Source: Sphingomonas sp. YR710 (GTDB lineage Bacteria > Pseudomonadota > Alphaproteobacteria > Sphingomonadales > Sphingomonadaceae). Taken from it: a stretch of 64,000 nt of DNA. The DNA lies in contig NZ_FMZJ01000001.1 in NCBI RefSeq assembly GCF_900101455.1, positions 426,489 to 490,488 of the forward strand. Reading direction: 5' to 3'. The notes beneath the pieces were generated by a model. It saw nothing but the letters and a program-made list of their open reading frames with translations, was not told the DNA's origin and made no database searches. The translations under genes and the position numbers were made by a program. Positions 44,874-53,271 of this stretch are shown here, in pieces (the stretch's first letter is position 1; every line of letters begins with the position of its first letter).

Positions 44874-45614
44874 CTATCGTCCCATCAAGGTTCTGGCTGC
44901 CGGCAGATAGGTCCGTCCAATCCTGATCCGGCTTTCGTCCTTCATGACGGCATGCCACACGCCCATGCCGTCATGGCTAAGCCGCGAGATGCCGTCGCGA
45001 CGGACGATGGTCGATCGGTGCAGCCGGATGAATTGCGCGGGATCGAGCCGCCGTTCGAGTTCGGTGATCGTCTGGTGGAGCAGGAAACTGCGCGGGCCGA
45101 GGTGGAGGCGCATATAATCGCGCTCGGCCTCGATCCGGTCGATATCCTGTGTTGCGATCCGGATCATTTCCGAACGGTGCGGAACCCAGAATTCCACAGC
45201 ATATTCCGACGCTGGTGTCGGGTCCCCGATCGGAGCACGTCGCCGATCGATCACGCGAGCCACCGCGCGACCCAATCGATCCTGCGCCACTGGCTTGAGC
45301 AGATAGTCGGTCGCCGACAGATCGAATGCCGCCACCGCATATTGATCGAAGGCGGTACAGAAGACGATCGCCGGTCGCCGGTCGAGCTTTTCGACCGCGC
45401 GGGCGACGCCGATGCCGTCGAGCCCCGGCATGGCGATGTCGAGCAGCAGCATTTCGGGTTCGAGCGCCTCAATGAGGCGGAGCGCGGCCTCGCCATCCGA
45501 AGCGGTGCCGACCAGATCGATCGCCGGTTCGCGGGCGCAAAGGATCTGCAGTCGTTCGATTGCCAGCGGTTCATCGTCGACGACGAGAGTTCGTATCGGT
45601 GATTCAGCAGCCAT
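44874..45614 (-). CDS. LytTR-type response regulator
   Basis: 246 aa from the ATG at 45614; the frame opens 24 codons earlier, but that part reads into the kinase gene. The receiver has acidic Asp13/Asp14 and the phosphorylated Asp59 (LLLDIAMPG), with Lys at FDLSATDYLLKP. The C-terminal LytTR DNA-binding domain shows MIRIATQDIDRIEAERDYM and FIRLHRSTIVRRD. It overlaps the sensor kinase by 11 bp, so the two are coupled. Target promoters are unknown. Confidence 0.93.
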   Translation of the reverse strand: MAAESPIRTLVVDDEPLAIERLQILCAREPAIDLVGTASDGEAALRLIEALEPEMLLLDIAMPGLDGIGVARAVEKLDRRPAIVFCTAFDQYAVAAFDLSATDYLLKPVAQDRLGRAVARVIDRRRAPIGDPTPASEYAVEFWVPHRSEMIRIATQDIDRIEAERDYMRLHLGPRSFLLHQTITELERRLDPAQFIRLHRSTIVRRDGISRLSHDGMGVWHAVMKDESRIRIGRTYLPAARTLMGR

Positions 45615-47028
45615 GCCGGATGAGTGGCATGAAAATCGTCGCGCTGAAACCTCCATTGGCAAGCGGGCCGTAGCGGCATGCAGCATCCTCCCCGAAGCGC
45701 GCGCGAAGCCGGTCGGTGACGTTCTTCAGCCCGACGCCGGTGCCCTTGCCCGATTCGCCTTCGGTCATCGGATCGCCATCATCCTCCACCGTCAGCACCA
45801 ATCCATGCGAATCCTCGCGCGCCGAAACACGTACTGTGACTGGGCGTTTCGACCGGGACACACCATATTTGATCGCATTTTCCACCAATGGCTGGAGGAT
45901 CAGGCACGGGACGCAGGCGGTGAGCAATGACGGGGGAATGGTGATGTCGACGATCAGCCGCTTCGGAAAGCGCACAGCCTCGATATCGAGATAGAGCCGC
46001 TGCAGCCGGATCTCCTCGGACAGCAACACGTCGTCGGTCGGATCGGCGGTGAGGCTGGTGCGAAAGAAGGTCGCGAGATTGAGGATCATCTGCTCGGCTT
46101 CGTCGCGATTGTCCTTGAGTACGAGACTCGACAATGAATTGAGCGTGTTGAACAGGAAATGCGGATTGACCTGATAGCGCAGCGCGCGCAGCTCGGCATC
46201 GCGGGCAGCGGCGCGATATCCCGCCGCCTCGCGCTCTGCACTGCGAACGGCGGCGGCATAAGACAGCGCAAGATAGAGCGCGCCCCAGGCAATGAAGAAG
46301 AAATAACCGTTCATCGCCTGGTCCGCGATTTGCGCGGTGACCGACATCTCCTTTTCTTTTTTTGCGTCGGTTGCGCCGCCGCCCACCTGGATCGTCATCG
46401 CCTGTTGCGGAATTTGCGGAATCGGGGGAACGGGCGGTATCGGCGGAACCGGGATCTGGATGTTCACGCCATGCTTGCGGGCCTCTTCGACGGCTTCCTG
46501 GGCATTGCGGATCGCCTCCTTCGCGGCCTCGCGCGATTCGCGGGCGGCATCGCGGGCCGCGTCCGCTTGCTCCCGGGCGGCGTCGCGCATTTCCTGCGCT
46601 GCGTCGCGCGCCGCCTGGGCACGTTCGCGAAGCTGTTCGGCGTCTTCCACCGTCTTGATGATGATCTTGTGGCCGTTCGGCGTCTCCTCCATCGCGATCC
46701 GATGATCGATCTGGCGGAAGGCGAGCCAGTTGATCGACGAATAAGCGATGGCAGCGGGCACCGCGAGCAGCGCCACCGCCGTGATGTTGGTCGCCAGCGA
46801 TCGTGTCGCGAGTGGCCGCATCGCCAGATAGACGATATAGGTCGCCGCCATCGAACCGATGATAACGAAGCCGCGCGCCGCAAGCATTTCGAGCTGATGC
46901 CCGCCGCCGACGCCCAGCCACCGGAGCGTCGCGATAACGAAATAGACCAGCCAGAAGCAGAGGATGGAAAGCAGAGCGACACGCGGATGGACCGAAGCTC
47001 CGCGCCCGCATTTGATATCGGATGTCAT
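45604..47028 (-). CDS. LytS-family sensor histidine kinase with charged helical and Pro-rich insert
   Basis: 474 aa from the ATG at 47028; a TTG at 47046 is possible. The N-terminal region has several membrane helices. Residues about 130-186 are a highly charged Ala/Arg/Glu helix (EMRDAAREQADAARDAARES and similar), followed by a proline-rich run (IPVPPIPPVPPIPQIP, about 191-209), a region not typical of LytS. Another membrane helix precedes the kinase: phosphoacceptor His290 in NPHFLFNTLNSL, then the HATPase ENAIKYGVS and GVGLKNV boxes. Signal unknown; the insert probably lies outside the cytoplasm. It works with the LytTR regulator downstream. Confidence 0.9.
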   Translation of the reverse strand: MTSDIKCGRGASVHPRVALLSILCFWLVYFVIATLRWLGVGGGHQLEMLAARGFVIIGSMAATYIVYLAMRPLATRSLATNITAVALLAVPAAIAYSSINWLAFRQIDHRIAMEETPNGHKIIIKTVEDAEQLRERAQAARDAAQEMRDAAREQADAARDAARESREAAKEAIRNAQEAVEEARKHGVNIQIPVPPIPPVPPIPQIPQQAMTIQVGGGATDAKKEKEMSVTAQIADQAMNGYFFFIAWGALYLALSYAAAVRSAEREAAGYRAAARDAELRALRYQVNPHFLFNTLNSLSSLVLKDNRDEAEQMILNLATFFRTSLTADPTDDVLLSEEIRLQRLYLDIEAVRFPKRLIVDITIPPSLLTACVPCLILQPLVENAIKYGVSRSKRPVTVRVSAREDSHGLVLTVEDDGDPMTEGESGKGTGVGLKNVTDRLRARFGEDAACRYGPLANGGFSATIFMPLIRHGC

Positions 47029-47191
47029 CGTGCTGTTATATCGCAACGCTGCGCGGGAGGCGCGGTAAATGCGTGATGTTGGTCGAACTGGACTGGCTGT
47101 TCATCGAAAGTTCAGGTTCGGAACCTCGCCGGAACAGGCGCGGGGGCAGGGCGTTGGTCTTGATACAGGCACATGCCGGAAGGACAATCCC

Positions 47192-47440
47192 ATGACCACC
47201 GATTCGCTGCCGAAGGGCAATCCGACCACTCATATTCGCACCGCCCATGACGCGACCGACGACAAGGAACTGGCGCGCAATCCGCACAATGAGGATGCGA
47301 AGCTCGACGTCGCGCTCGACGAAAGCTTCCCCACGTCAGATCCGCCGTCCAACACTCAACCGGGCAAAGGCAAGGATCCTGCGCCGTCATCGGGCTATGA
47401 TGATGAGGCGGAAAAGGCACGGATGAAGGGGAAGGAGTGA
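47192..47440 (+). CDS. Small hydrophilic protein with DESFPTSDPPS motif
   Basis: 82 aa from the ATG at 47192, after GAAGGAC; the longer frame lacks a ribosome-binding site and is not conserved-looking. It is very hydrophilic, likely disordered, with the motif LDVALDESFPTSDPPSN found in many small proteins of sphingomonads and other alphaproteobacteria; function is unknown. It is divergent from the kinase. Confidence 0.75.
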   Translation: MTTDSLPKGNPTTHIRTAHDATDDKELARNPHNEDAKLDVALDESFPTSDPPSNTQPGKGKDPAPSSGYDDEAEKARMKGKE

Positions 47441-47517
47441 TCCTGGCGCCTGCGTAAGCGGGGCAATCACCCGTTATCCTTGCCCGCCGGGGCGCCGGGC
47501 GCTAAGGCGCGCGCGTC

Positions 47518-48918
47518 ATGAAATATGTCAGCACCAGGGGTGACGCGCCCCGCCTCGGATTCGAAGATGTCACTCTGGCCGGTCTGGCCGCCGATGGCGG
47601 TCTGTACGTGCCTGAAGCGTGGCCGCATTTTTCACCCTCCGAGATCGCGGCCCTGCGCGGCCTGTCCTACGCCGATACCGCGGTTGCGGTGATGCGGCCG
47701 TTTATCGGCAGCGCCATTGATGATGCCGATCTGAAGGCGCTGTGCGAGACCGCTTATGGCCGTTTTTCGCACGCTGCGGTGACGCCGCTCAAGCAGCTCG
47801 ATCATCAGCAATGGCTGCTCGAATTGTTCCATGGGCCGACGCTGGCGTTCAAGGACGTCGCGCTGCAATTGCTCGGCTTGCTGTTCGAACGGTTCCTCGC
47901 GAAGCGCGATACCCATCTGACGGTGATCGGCGCGACCAGCGGTGACACCGGATCGGCCGCGATCGATGCGCTGGCCGGCCGGGCGAAGGTCGACATCTTC
48001 ATGCTGCATCCGCTGGGGCGCGTATCCGACGTGCAGCGGCGGCAGATGACGACTGTGCTCGCGCCCAACGTTCACAATATCGCGATCGAAGGCAGCTTCG
48101 ATGATGCGCAGGCGCTGGTGAAGGCAATGTTCGCCGACCGCGATTTCGCGAGCAGGTTCAACCTGTCGGCGGTCAATTCGATCAACTGGGCGCGGCTGAT
48201 GGCCCAGATCGTCTATTATTTCTACGCAGCCGTCCGACTGGGCGCGCCCGATCGCGAGGTGGGCTTCTCGGTGCCGACCGGCAATTTCGGTGACGTTTTC
48301 GCCGGCTATGTAGCGGCGAAGATGGGCTTGCCGGTGGCGAAGCTGATCGTCGCCACCAACGTCAACGACATCCTCCACCGCGCGCTTTCCGCCGGCGATT
48401 ATTCGGTGGGTACGGTGAGCCCGACGGCGGCACCGTCTATGGACATTCAGGTCAGTTCGAACTTCGAACGCCTGCTGTTCGATCTGCACGGGCGTGACGG
48501 CGTTGCGCTGGCGGCAGCGATGCACGGGTTCGAGGCGACCAAGCGCCTCGAACTGGCGCCGGCGATGCGTGCCGCCGCCGCCGGGCTGTTCGCGAGCGCG
48601 CGTATCGATGCCGATGCGATGCAACTGGCGATGCGCTGGGCCTGCGACCGCGCGGGCGAGGTGATCGATCCGCACACGGCGATCGGCCTGGCCGCGGCGC
48701 AATCCGCCAATCTCCCGGCCGACGTGCCGATCGTGACGTTGGCGACCGCACATCCGGCGAAGTTTGCCGACGCCGTCGAACGCGCGACCGGGATCCGGCC
48801 GTCCTTGCCGGCGCGGATTGGCGGCCTGTTCGACCGAACCGAACGTTACGCGACCCTGCCGGCCGAAATCGGCGCGATCGAGGCGTTCGTCGCCGAACAG
48901 GCGGGGGTGGCAGCCTGA
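47518..48918 (+). CDS. thrC: Threonine synthase
   Basis: 466 aa. It starts with the phrase MKYVSTRGDAPRLGFEDVTL; the PLP lysine lies in LAFKDVALQ, and ATSGDTGSAAIDAL and VPTGNFGDVFAGY bind the cofactor. It converts O-phosphohomoserine to L-threonine. The long form with ~460 residues is the alphaproteobacterial type. The M16 peptidase follows with its probable start overlapping this stop. Confidence 0.97.
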   Translation: MKYVSTRGDAPRLGFEDVTLAGLAADGGLYVPEAWPHFSPSEIAALRGLSYADTAVAVMRPFIGSAIDDADLKALCETAYGRFSHAAVTPLKQLDHQQWLLELFHGPTLAFKDVALQLLGLLFERFLAKRDTHLTVIGATSGDTGSAAIDALAGRAKVDIFMLHPLGRVSDVQRRQMTTVLAPNVHNIAIEGSFDDAQALVKAMFADRDFASRFNLSAVNSINWARLMAQIVYYFYAAVRLGAPDREVGFSVPTGNFGDVFAGYVAAKMGLPVAKLIVATNVNDILHRALSAGDYSVGTVSPTAAPSMDIQVSSNFERLLFDLHGRDGVALAAAMHGFEATKRLELAPAMRAAAAGLFASARIDADAMQLAMRWACDRAGEVIDPHTAIGLAAAQSANLPADVPIVTLATAHPAKFADAVERATGIRPSLPARIGGLFDRTERYATLPAEIGAIEAFVAEQAGVAA

Positions 48919-50156
48919 CTATCCTGCCCGGCCCCCGGCTGCACCGCCTGCCCAACGGCTTCACCATCGCGGCCGAGCCGATGGCCGGTGTCGAGACGGT
49001 GGCGGTCGGCCTCCATGTCGATTGCGGCGCGCGTGATGAGGATGCGCGGCTCAACGGCCTCGCGCATCTGTTCGAACATATGGTGTTCAAGGGCGCGGGC
49101 GGCCGTTCGGCGCGTGAGATTTCCGAGGCGGTCGAAAATGTCGGCGGCTATCTGAACGCCTTCACCTCGCGCGATCAGACCGCCTTTCAGGCTCGGCTGC
49201 TCGCCGAGGATCTGGGGCTGGGCGTCGAACTGATTGCCGATCTGATCCGCAAGCCGCATTTCGATGCGGAGGATCTTGTGCGCGAAAAGGATGTCGTGCT
49301 GCAGGAGCTTGGCGAGGCGCGCGATCAGCCGGACGATATCATCAACGATCATTTTCACAGCACAGCATGGCCCGATCAGCCGTTCGGCCGGCCGGTATTA
49401 GGCGCTGAGACGAGCATCGACGCGATCACGGTCGACGATTTGCGCGGCTGGACGCGTGCCCATTATCGCCCGCAGGCAATGGTGCTGGCGGCGGCCGGCA
49501 AGATCGATTTCGACGCGCTGGTCGATATCGCCGAGCGTCGCTTCGGCGATCTGGAGTCCGCGCCACGCCCGGTGGTCGAAAAGGCCGCCTATCGCGGTGG
49601 GGCCTTCGTCGACAAGCGCCGGCTCGAATCGGCGCATATCCTGTTCGGCCATGAAGCCGTCAGCTATTTCGACCCCGATTATTATCCGCTGATGCTGTTT
49701 TCCTCGGCGGCGGGCGAAGGATCGTCGTCGCGGCTGTTCCAGGCGCTGCGCGAGGATCGCGGGCTGGCTTATTCGATCGGCAGTTCGCTGGCCGGCTGGC
49801 GCGACACCGGCATGTTCACCACCTATCTGGCGACGGCGCGGCGGGAGGCCGTCAGCGCTGCGAGCCTTGCCCGCGACGTCGTGCGCGATACGGCGGAAAC
49901 CTTCACCGAAGCCGAACTGGCCCGTGCGAAAGCGCAGATCCGCGCCGCGATCCTGATGGCGCTCGAATCGGTGCAGGGGCGCGCCGATCGACTGGGGTTC
50001 CAGACTCTGGTTTATGGCGCGCCGCTTGATCCCGCCGCGATAGTCGCGCGGATTAATGCCGTTACGCTCGATCAGGTCCGCGATGCAGCTAAGCGCATGC
50101 TTGCCGGTCCCGAGACGATCGCGACCGTGGGCCCCGCGCTCAAGGCCGCCGCCTGA
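48915..50156 (+). CDS. M16 family zinc peptidase, probable CTG start
   Basis: 413 aa if begun at the CTG at 48915. The zinc site is HLFEHMVF (HxxEH) with the downstream Glu. The first ATG (48981) would delete the first strand, RLHRLPNGFTIAAEPM, which is a conserved beginning of M16 proteins, and no ATG or GTG lies before it in frame. CTG 48915 overlaps the thrC stop (CTGA) and follows GGGGGTGG. It is a pitrilysin-like processing peptidase, probably for peptides. The methyltransferase starts in its stop codon. Confidence 0.88.
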   Translation: MTILPGPRLHRLPNGFTIAAEPMAGVETVAVGLHVDCGARDEDARLNGLAHLFEHMVFKGAGGRSAREISEAVENVGGYLNAFTSRDQTAFQARLLAEDLGLGVELIADLIRKPHFDAEDLVREKDVVLQELGEARDQPDDIINDHFHSTAWPDQPFGRPVLGAETSIDAITVDDLRGWTRAHYRPQAMVLAAAGKIDFDALVDIAERRFGDLESAPRPVVEKAAYRGGAFVDKRRLESAHILFGHEAVSYFDPDYYPLMLFSSAAGEGSSSRLFQALREDRGLAYSIGSSLAGWRDTGMFTTYLATARREAVSAASLARDVVRDTAETFTEAELARAKAQIRAAILMALESVQGRADRLGFQTLVYGAPLDPAAIVARINAVTLDQVRDAAKRMLAGPETIATVGPALKAAA

Positions 50157-51022
50157 TGCAATTGCAGACATTGATCGCCGAATCGTGGGACGATTACGGG
50201 CTGGTCGATAGCGGCCACGGACGCAAGCTCGAACGTTATGGCCGTTTTCGTTTCATCCGTCCCGAACCGCAGGCGATGTGGGCGCCGGCCTCCGAAAACT
50301 GGGAAGCCGATGGCGATTTCATCGGCGCTTCGGATGAGGATGGCGGCGGCAAATGGCATTTGTCGCGCGACGTGCCATGGGGCGGCTGGCATATGAGATG
50401 GGAAGAGGTGCGTTTCACCGCGCAGAACACGCCCTTCCGTCATCTCGCTTTCTTTCCGGACATGGCGCCGCAATGGACATGGATGCGCGAGCGCACCGAG
50501 CCCGAGGCCGAGGTGATGAACCTGTTCGGCTATACCGGTGTCGGCACGCTGGCGCTGGCGGCGAAGGGCGCGCGGCTGACCCATGTCGACGCGTCGAAGA
50601 AATCGGTCGAGGCCGGGAAGGCCAATGCCTTCCTGTCCGACATGGCCGATCGCCCGATTCGCTGGATGGTCGATGATGCCGCCAAATTCACCGCGCGCGA
50701 GGTACGGCGCGGGCGGCGTTATGACGGCATCTTCCTCGATCCGCCGAAATTCGGGCGCGGGCCCACCGGCGAGATCTGGCGGCTCGAGGAAAATCTCCCG
50801 GCCCTGATCGCCGACTGCCGCCGCTTGCTCGACGAGAAATCGCGCTTCCTGGTGCTGACCGTCTATGCCGTGCGCATGTCGGCGCTCGCGATCGGCGAAC
50901 TGCTGCGCCAGACGATGGCCGATCTGGGCGGTACCATCGAGGTCGGCGAAATGGCGGTGCGCGAGGAAGCGCGCGGGCTGTTGCTGCCGACGGCAATCTT
51001 CGCGCGCTGGTCGCGGGATTGA
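50156..51022 (+). CDS. Class I SAM-dependent methyltransferase (RlmI/YccW-like)
   Basis: 288 aa. The SAM site is VMNLFGYTGVGTLALAAKGA with Asp (HVDASKKS), and the catalytic motif IFLDPPKFGRGP matches the RlmI/RsmJ-like class. The long N-terminal region lacks a PUA domain, so it is a short relative. It probably methylates rRNA or another nucleic acid, by family inference. Its ATG overlaps the peptidase stop (TGATG), so it is translationally coupled. Confidence 0.85.
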   Translation: MQLQTLIAESWDDYGLVDSGHGRKLERYGRFRFIRPEPQAMWAPASENWEADGDFIGASDEDGGGKWHLSRDVPWGGWHMRWEEVRFTAQNTPFRHLAFFPDMAPQWTWMRERTEPEAEVMNLFGYTGVGTLALAAKGARLTHVDASKKSVEAGKANAFLSDMADRPIRWMVDDAAKFTAREVRRGRRYDGIFLDPPKFGRGPTGEIWRLEENLPALIADCRRLLDEKSRFLVLTVYAVRMSALAIGELLRQTMADLGGTIEVGEMAVREEARGLLLPTAIFARWSRD

Positions 51023-51348
51023 GGTGCGGGCGGCCCCTATTTCGGGGACGCAATATCAAATAGCGAATAGCGCGCTCAATTAAGTATTGCGTCCCTGAAA
51101 TTCTCCACGTCCCTGAAATTCTCCATGCTTGTCATTCCGGCCTGCGATCAGGAACGCCGCCCTGATCGTAAGAGCGCTTTTCGGCGGCGGCGTTTCGATC
51201 GGCTGGTCGCAAAATTCCTGAATAAGAATTTGACCTGATTTCGCGATATGCTCAAAGGTGGACATAGTAGATGCTAGGTCGAATGGCCGGCGAATCCGGG
51301 TGCTTATGGAATTGATGCCTCCGCGGGATGCGGAGGAAGGAGAGCAGC
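51023..51348. other. Intergenic region with a repeat patch
   Basis: About 326 bp between the methyltransferase and the dioxygenase. It contains the inverted and tandem repeats at 51040-51125, then a more AT-rich stretch that may carry the dioxygenase promoter. No ORF of note. Confidence 0.5.
51040..51125. repeat. Inverted plus tandem repeat patch
   Basis: TTTCGGGGACGCAATA (51040-51055) is repeated inverted as TATTGCGTCCCTGAAA (51085-51100), 16 bp with one mismatch, enclosing an AT-rich core. The 18-mer CGTCCCTGAAATTCTCCA then occurs twice in tandem at 51090-51107 and 51108-51125. This may be a miniature transposon remnant or REP-type element. Confidence 0.75.
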
Positions 51349-52230
51349 ATGACGCAATTTGAAGTCCGCAATCTCAGCCCGACCGTTGGTGCCGAAATCA
51401 TCGGCTTCGACCCGCAGGCGGAGATCGATCAGGAAAGCTGGAACCGGTTGAGCCGGACGTTCGACGAACGCGTCATGCTGGTATTTCGCGACATCGACCT
51501 CAGCGTGGCCAGGCAGCATGAGATCGTCGAAATCCTTCAGGCGGGCGGCGACATGAGCGCGCCCCAGGGCACCGATGCCGAGCGCTTTTCCTATGTCTCC
51601 AACAAGGAAGAGGATGGCGGCGCGCCTTATGGGCGGCTGATGTACCATTCCGACATGATGTGGTCGGACATCGCCTTCCAGACGCCATCGCTTTATGCGG
51701 TGGAAGCGCAGCAGCCGTCGACCCCGACCACTTTCACCAACATCATTCACGCGTGGACAGCGCTTCCCAACGATCTCAAGGAACGCCTGAAGGGGCTCAG
51801 CGCGCGTCATGAAAGCGGACAGCAGGGGCGCGGCAATACGGCATATGAAGATCAGCTGATCCAGCCGCAGTGGAGCAAGCTGCGCGAAACGGTGAAGCCG
51901 ATCGCCATGCCGCATCCGCGCACCGGCGAAATCATGCTCTATGTGTGCGAGCAGCAGACCCGCGAAATCGTGGGATTGCCGAAGAAGGAAAGCGATGCCT
52001 TGCTCGATCAGCTGTTCGAGCACATGTACCGTCCGGAATGGGTCATCGCCCATCAGTGGCGTACCGGTGATCTGGTGATCTGGGACAATATGGCTGCTCA
52101 GCATGGCCGGCCCTATGTCGAGGGCGGCGGTCCCGCACGCACGCTGCGCAAGATCCATGCGCCCAGCAAGGTGCTGGACGCATATCTGAAGAGCATGGCC
52201 GATATACCGTCGTATGAAAAAGCGATGTAA
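51349..52230 (+). CDS. TauD/TfdA-family alpha-ketoglutarate dioxygenase
   Basis: 293 aa from the ATG at 51349 (GGAAGGAGAG upstream); a frame opening 7 codons earlier is rejected. The iron site is His100-x-Asp102 (YHSDMM) and His252 (AAQHGR), with Arg264 for 2-oxoglutarate. It hydroxylates or cleaves an unknown substrate; TauD and TfdA use taurine and 2,4-D, but the substrate pocket differs. The SDR 71 bp downstream is likely co-transcribed and could oxidise the product. Confidence 0.9.
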   Translation: MTQFEVRNLSPTVGAEIIGFDPQAEIDQESWNRLSRTFDERVMLVFRDIDLSVARQHEIVEILQAGGDMSAPQGTDAERFSYVSNKEEDGGAPYGRLMYHSDMMWSDIAFQTPSLYAVEAQQPSTPTTFTNIIHAWTALPNDLKERLKGLSARHESGQQGRGNTAYEDQLIQPQWSKLRETVKPIAMPHPRTGEIMLYVCEQQTREIVGLPKKESDALLDQLFEHMYRPEWVIAHQWRTGDLVIWDNMAAQHGRPYVEGGGPARTLRKIHAPSKVLDAYLKSMADIPSYEKAM

Positions 52231-52301
52231 CGCCTTGCGACTTCGGGTGCTGCGGGTCATGCAAAGCCCGCGGATACAGATAAGATAAGAGGGAGAGGGA
52301 C

Positions 52302-53126
52302 GTGGAACTCGCACAGGCAAAGCATGCCTTCATCACAGGCGGCGCCAGCGGCATCGGCCTCGGCGTGGGCAAGGCGCTGGCAGCCAAGGGCCTGCGCATC
52401 ACCATTGCCGATATCGACGGTGCGGCGATCGATGCCGTGCTGGCGACCGAGGGCGAAGCCTTTCGAGGTGTCGTGCTCGACGTGCGCGACCGCGCCGGAT
52501 GGGCGAAAGCCAAGGCGGAAGCGGAAGCGGCCTTCGGCCCCGTCGATCTGCTGTTCAATAATGCCGGTATCGCCTCGTTCGGCTATGAGATTGCCGATAT
52601 GGCGCCCGAGGCCTTCGATCGTATCGTCGCTGTCGATCTGACCGGCGTGTTCAACGGCGTTTCGGCATTTGCCGCCGACATGCGCGCACGTCGCCACGGT
52701 CATATTCTCAACACCTCATCAATGGCGGGGATCTGCGCGCCGAGCCAGGCGATCGGCGGCAGCTACGCCGCCGCAAAATTTGGCGTCGTGGGCCTTTCCG
52801 AAACGCTGCGCGTCGAGCTCGCGCCGCACGGCGTAGGTGTGTCCATTCTCTGTCCGGGGCAGACGACGACGGGCATCGCGCAAAACAGCATGAAGCTTGG
52901 CGGCGACATGCGGCTGCCGCCCGGCCGCAGCGTGAGCGACAGCCCGCCGGCGCATTCCAGTCCGTGCGAAGTGGGGACGGTCGACGAACTGGCGGAGCGC
53001 GTGCTGAGCGGTATCGAGGGCAACGCGCCCTATATCATCACACATGGCCGGGGCTGGTGGCCGCTGGCTCATGCGCGGCATGTCGCGATCGAAGCGGCGT
53101 TCGACGGCATGTATGGCGATGCCTGA
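52302..53126 (+). CDS. Short-chain dehydrogenase/reductase
   Basis: 274 aa, GTG start at 52302 after GAGAGGGAC. Classical SDR: TGGASGIG (12-19) NAD(P) loop, NNAG (86-89), Ser140, Tyr155 and Lys159 (SYAAAKFG). It oxidises or reduces an alcohol/ketone of unknown type. It follows the TauD-like dioxygenase, so both may serve one catabolic route. A strong 12-bp hairpin lies about 20 bp after its stop. Confidence 0.9.
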   Translation: MELAQAKHAFITGGASGIGLGVGKALAAKGLRITIADIDGAAIDAVLATEGEAFRGVVLDVRDRAGWAKAKAEAEAAFGPVDLLFNNAGIASFGYEIADMAPEAFDRIVAVDLTGVFNGVSAFAADMRARRHGHILNTSSMAGICAPSQAIGGSYAAAKFGVVGLSETLRVELAPHGVGVSILCPGQTTTGIAQNSMKLGGDMRLPPGRSVSDSPPAHSSPCEVGTVDELAERVLSGIEGNAPYIITHGRGWWPLAHARHVAIEAAFDGMYGDA

Positions 53127-53144
53127 ACGCGGTCCGGGCTGAGG

Positions 53145-53171
53145 CTGACGCCGGCCATCGGCCGGCGTCAG
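53145..53171. terminator. 12-bp perfect hairpin after the SDR gene
   Basis: CTGACGCCGGCC and GGCCGGCGTCAG are perfectly complementary with an ATC loop. There is no U-run after it, so it may be a weak or Rho-linked stop, or an RNA-stability element. Confidence 0.55.
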
Positions 53172-53271
53172 GCGCGCAAATCCTACGTCTCCACGATCTG
53201 GAGCCGTCTTTCCAATCTGGACAATCGATAGCCGCTCGGCTCTATGAAGGCGCCGAAACGGGGGACGTCGA

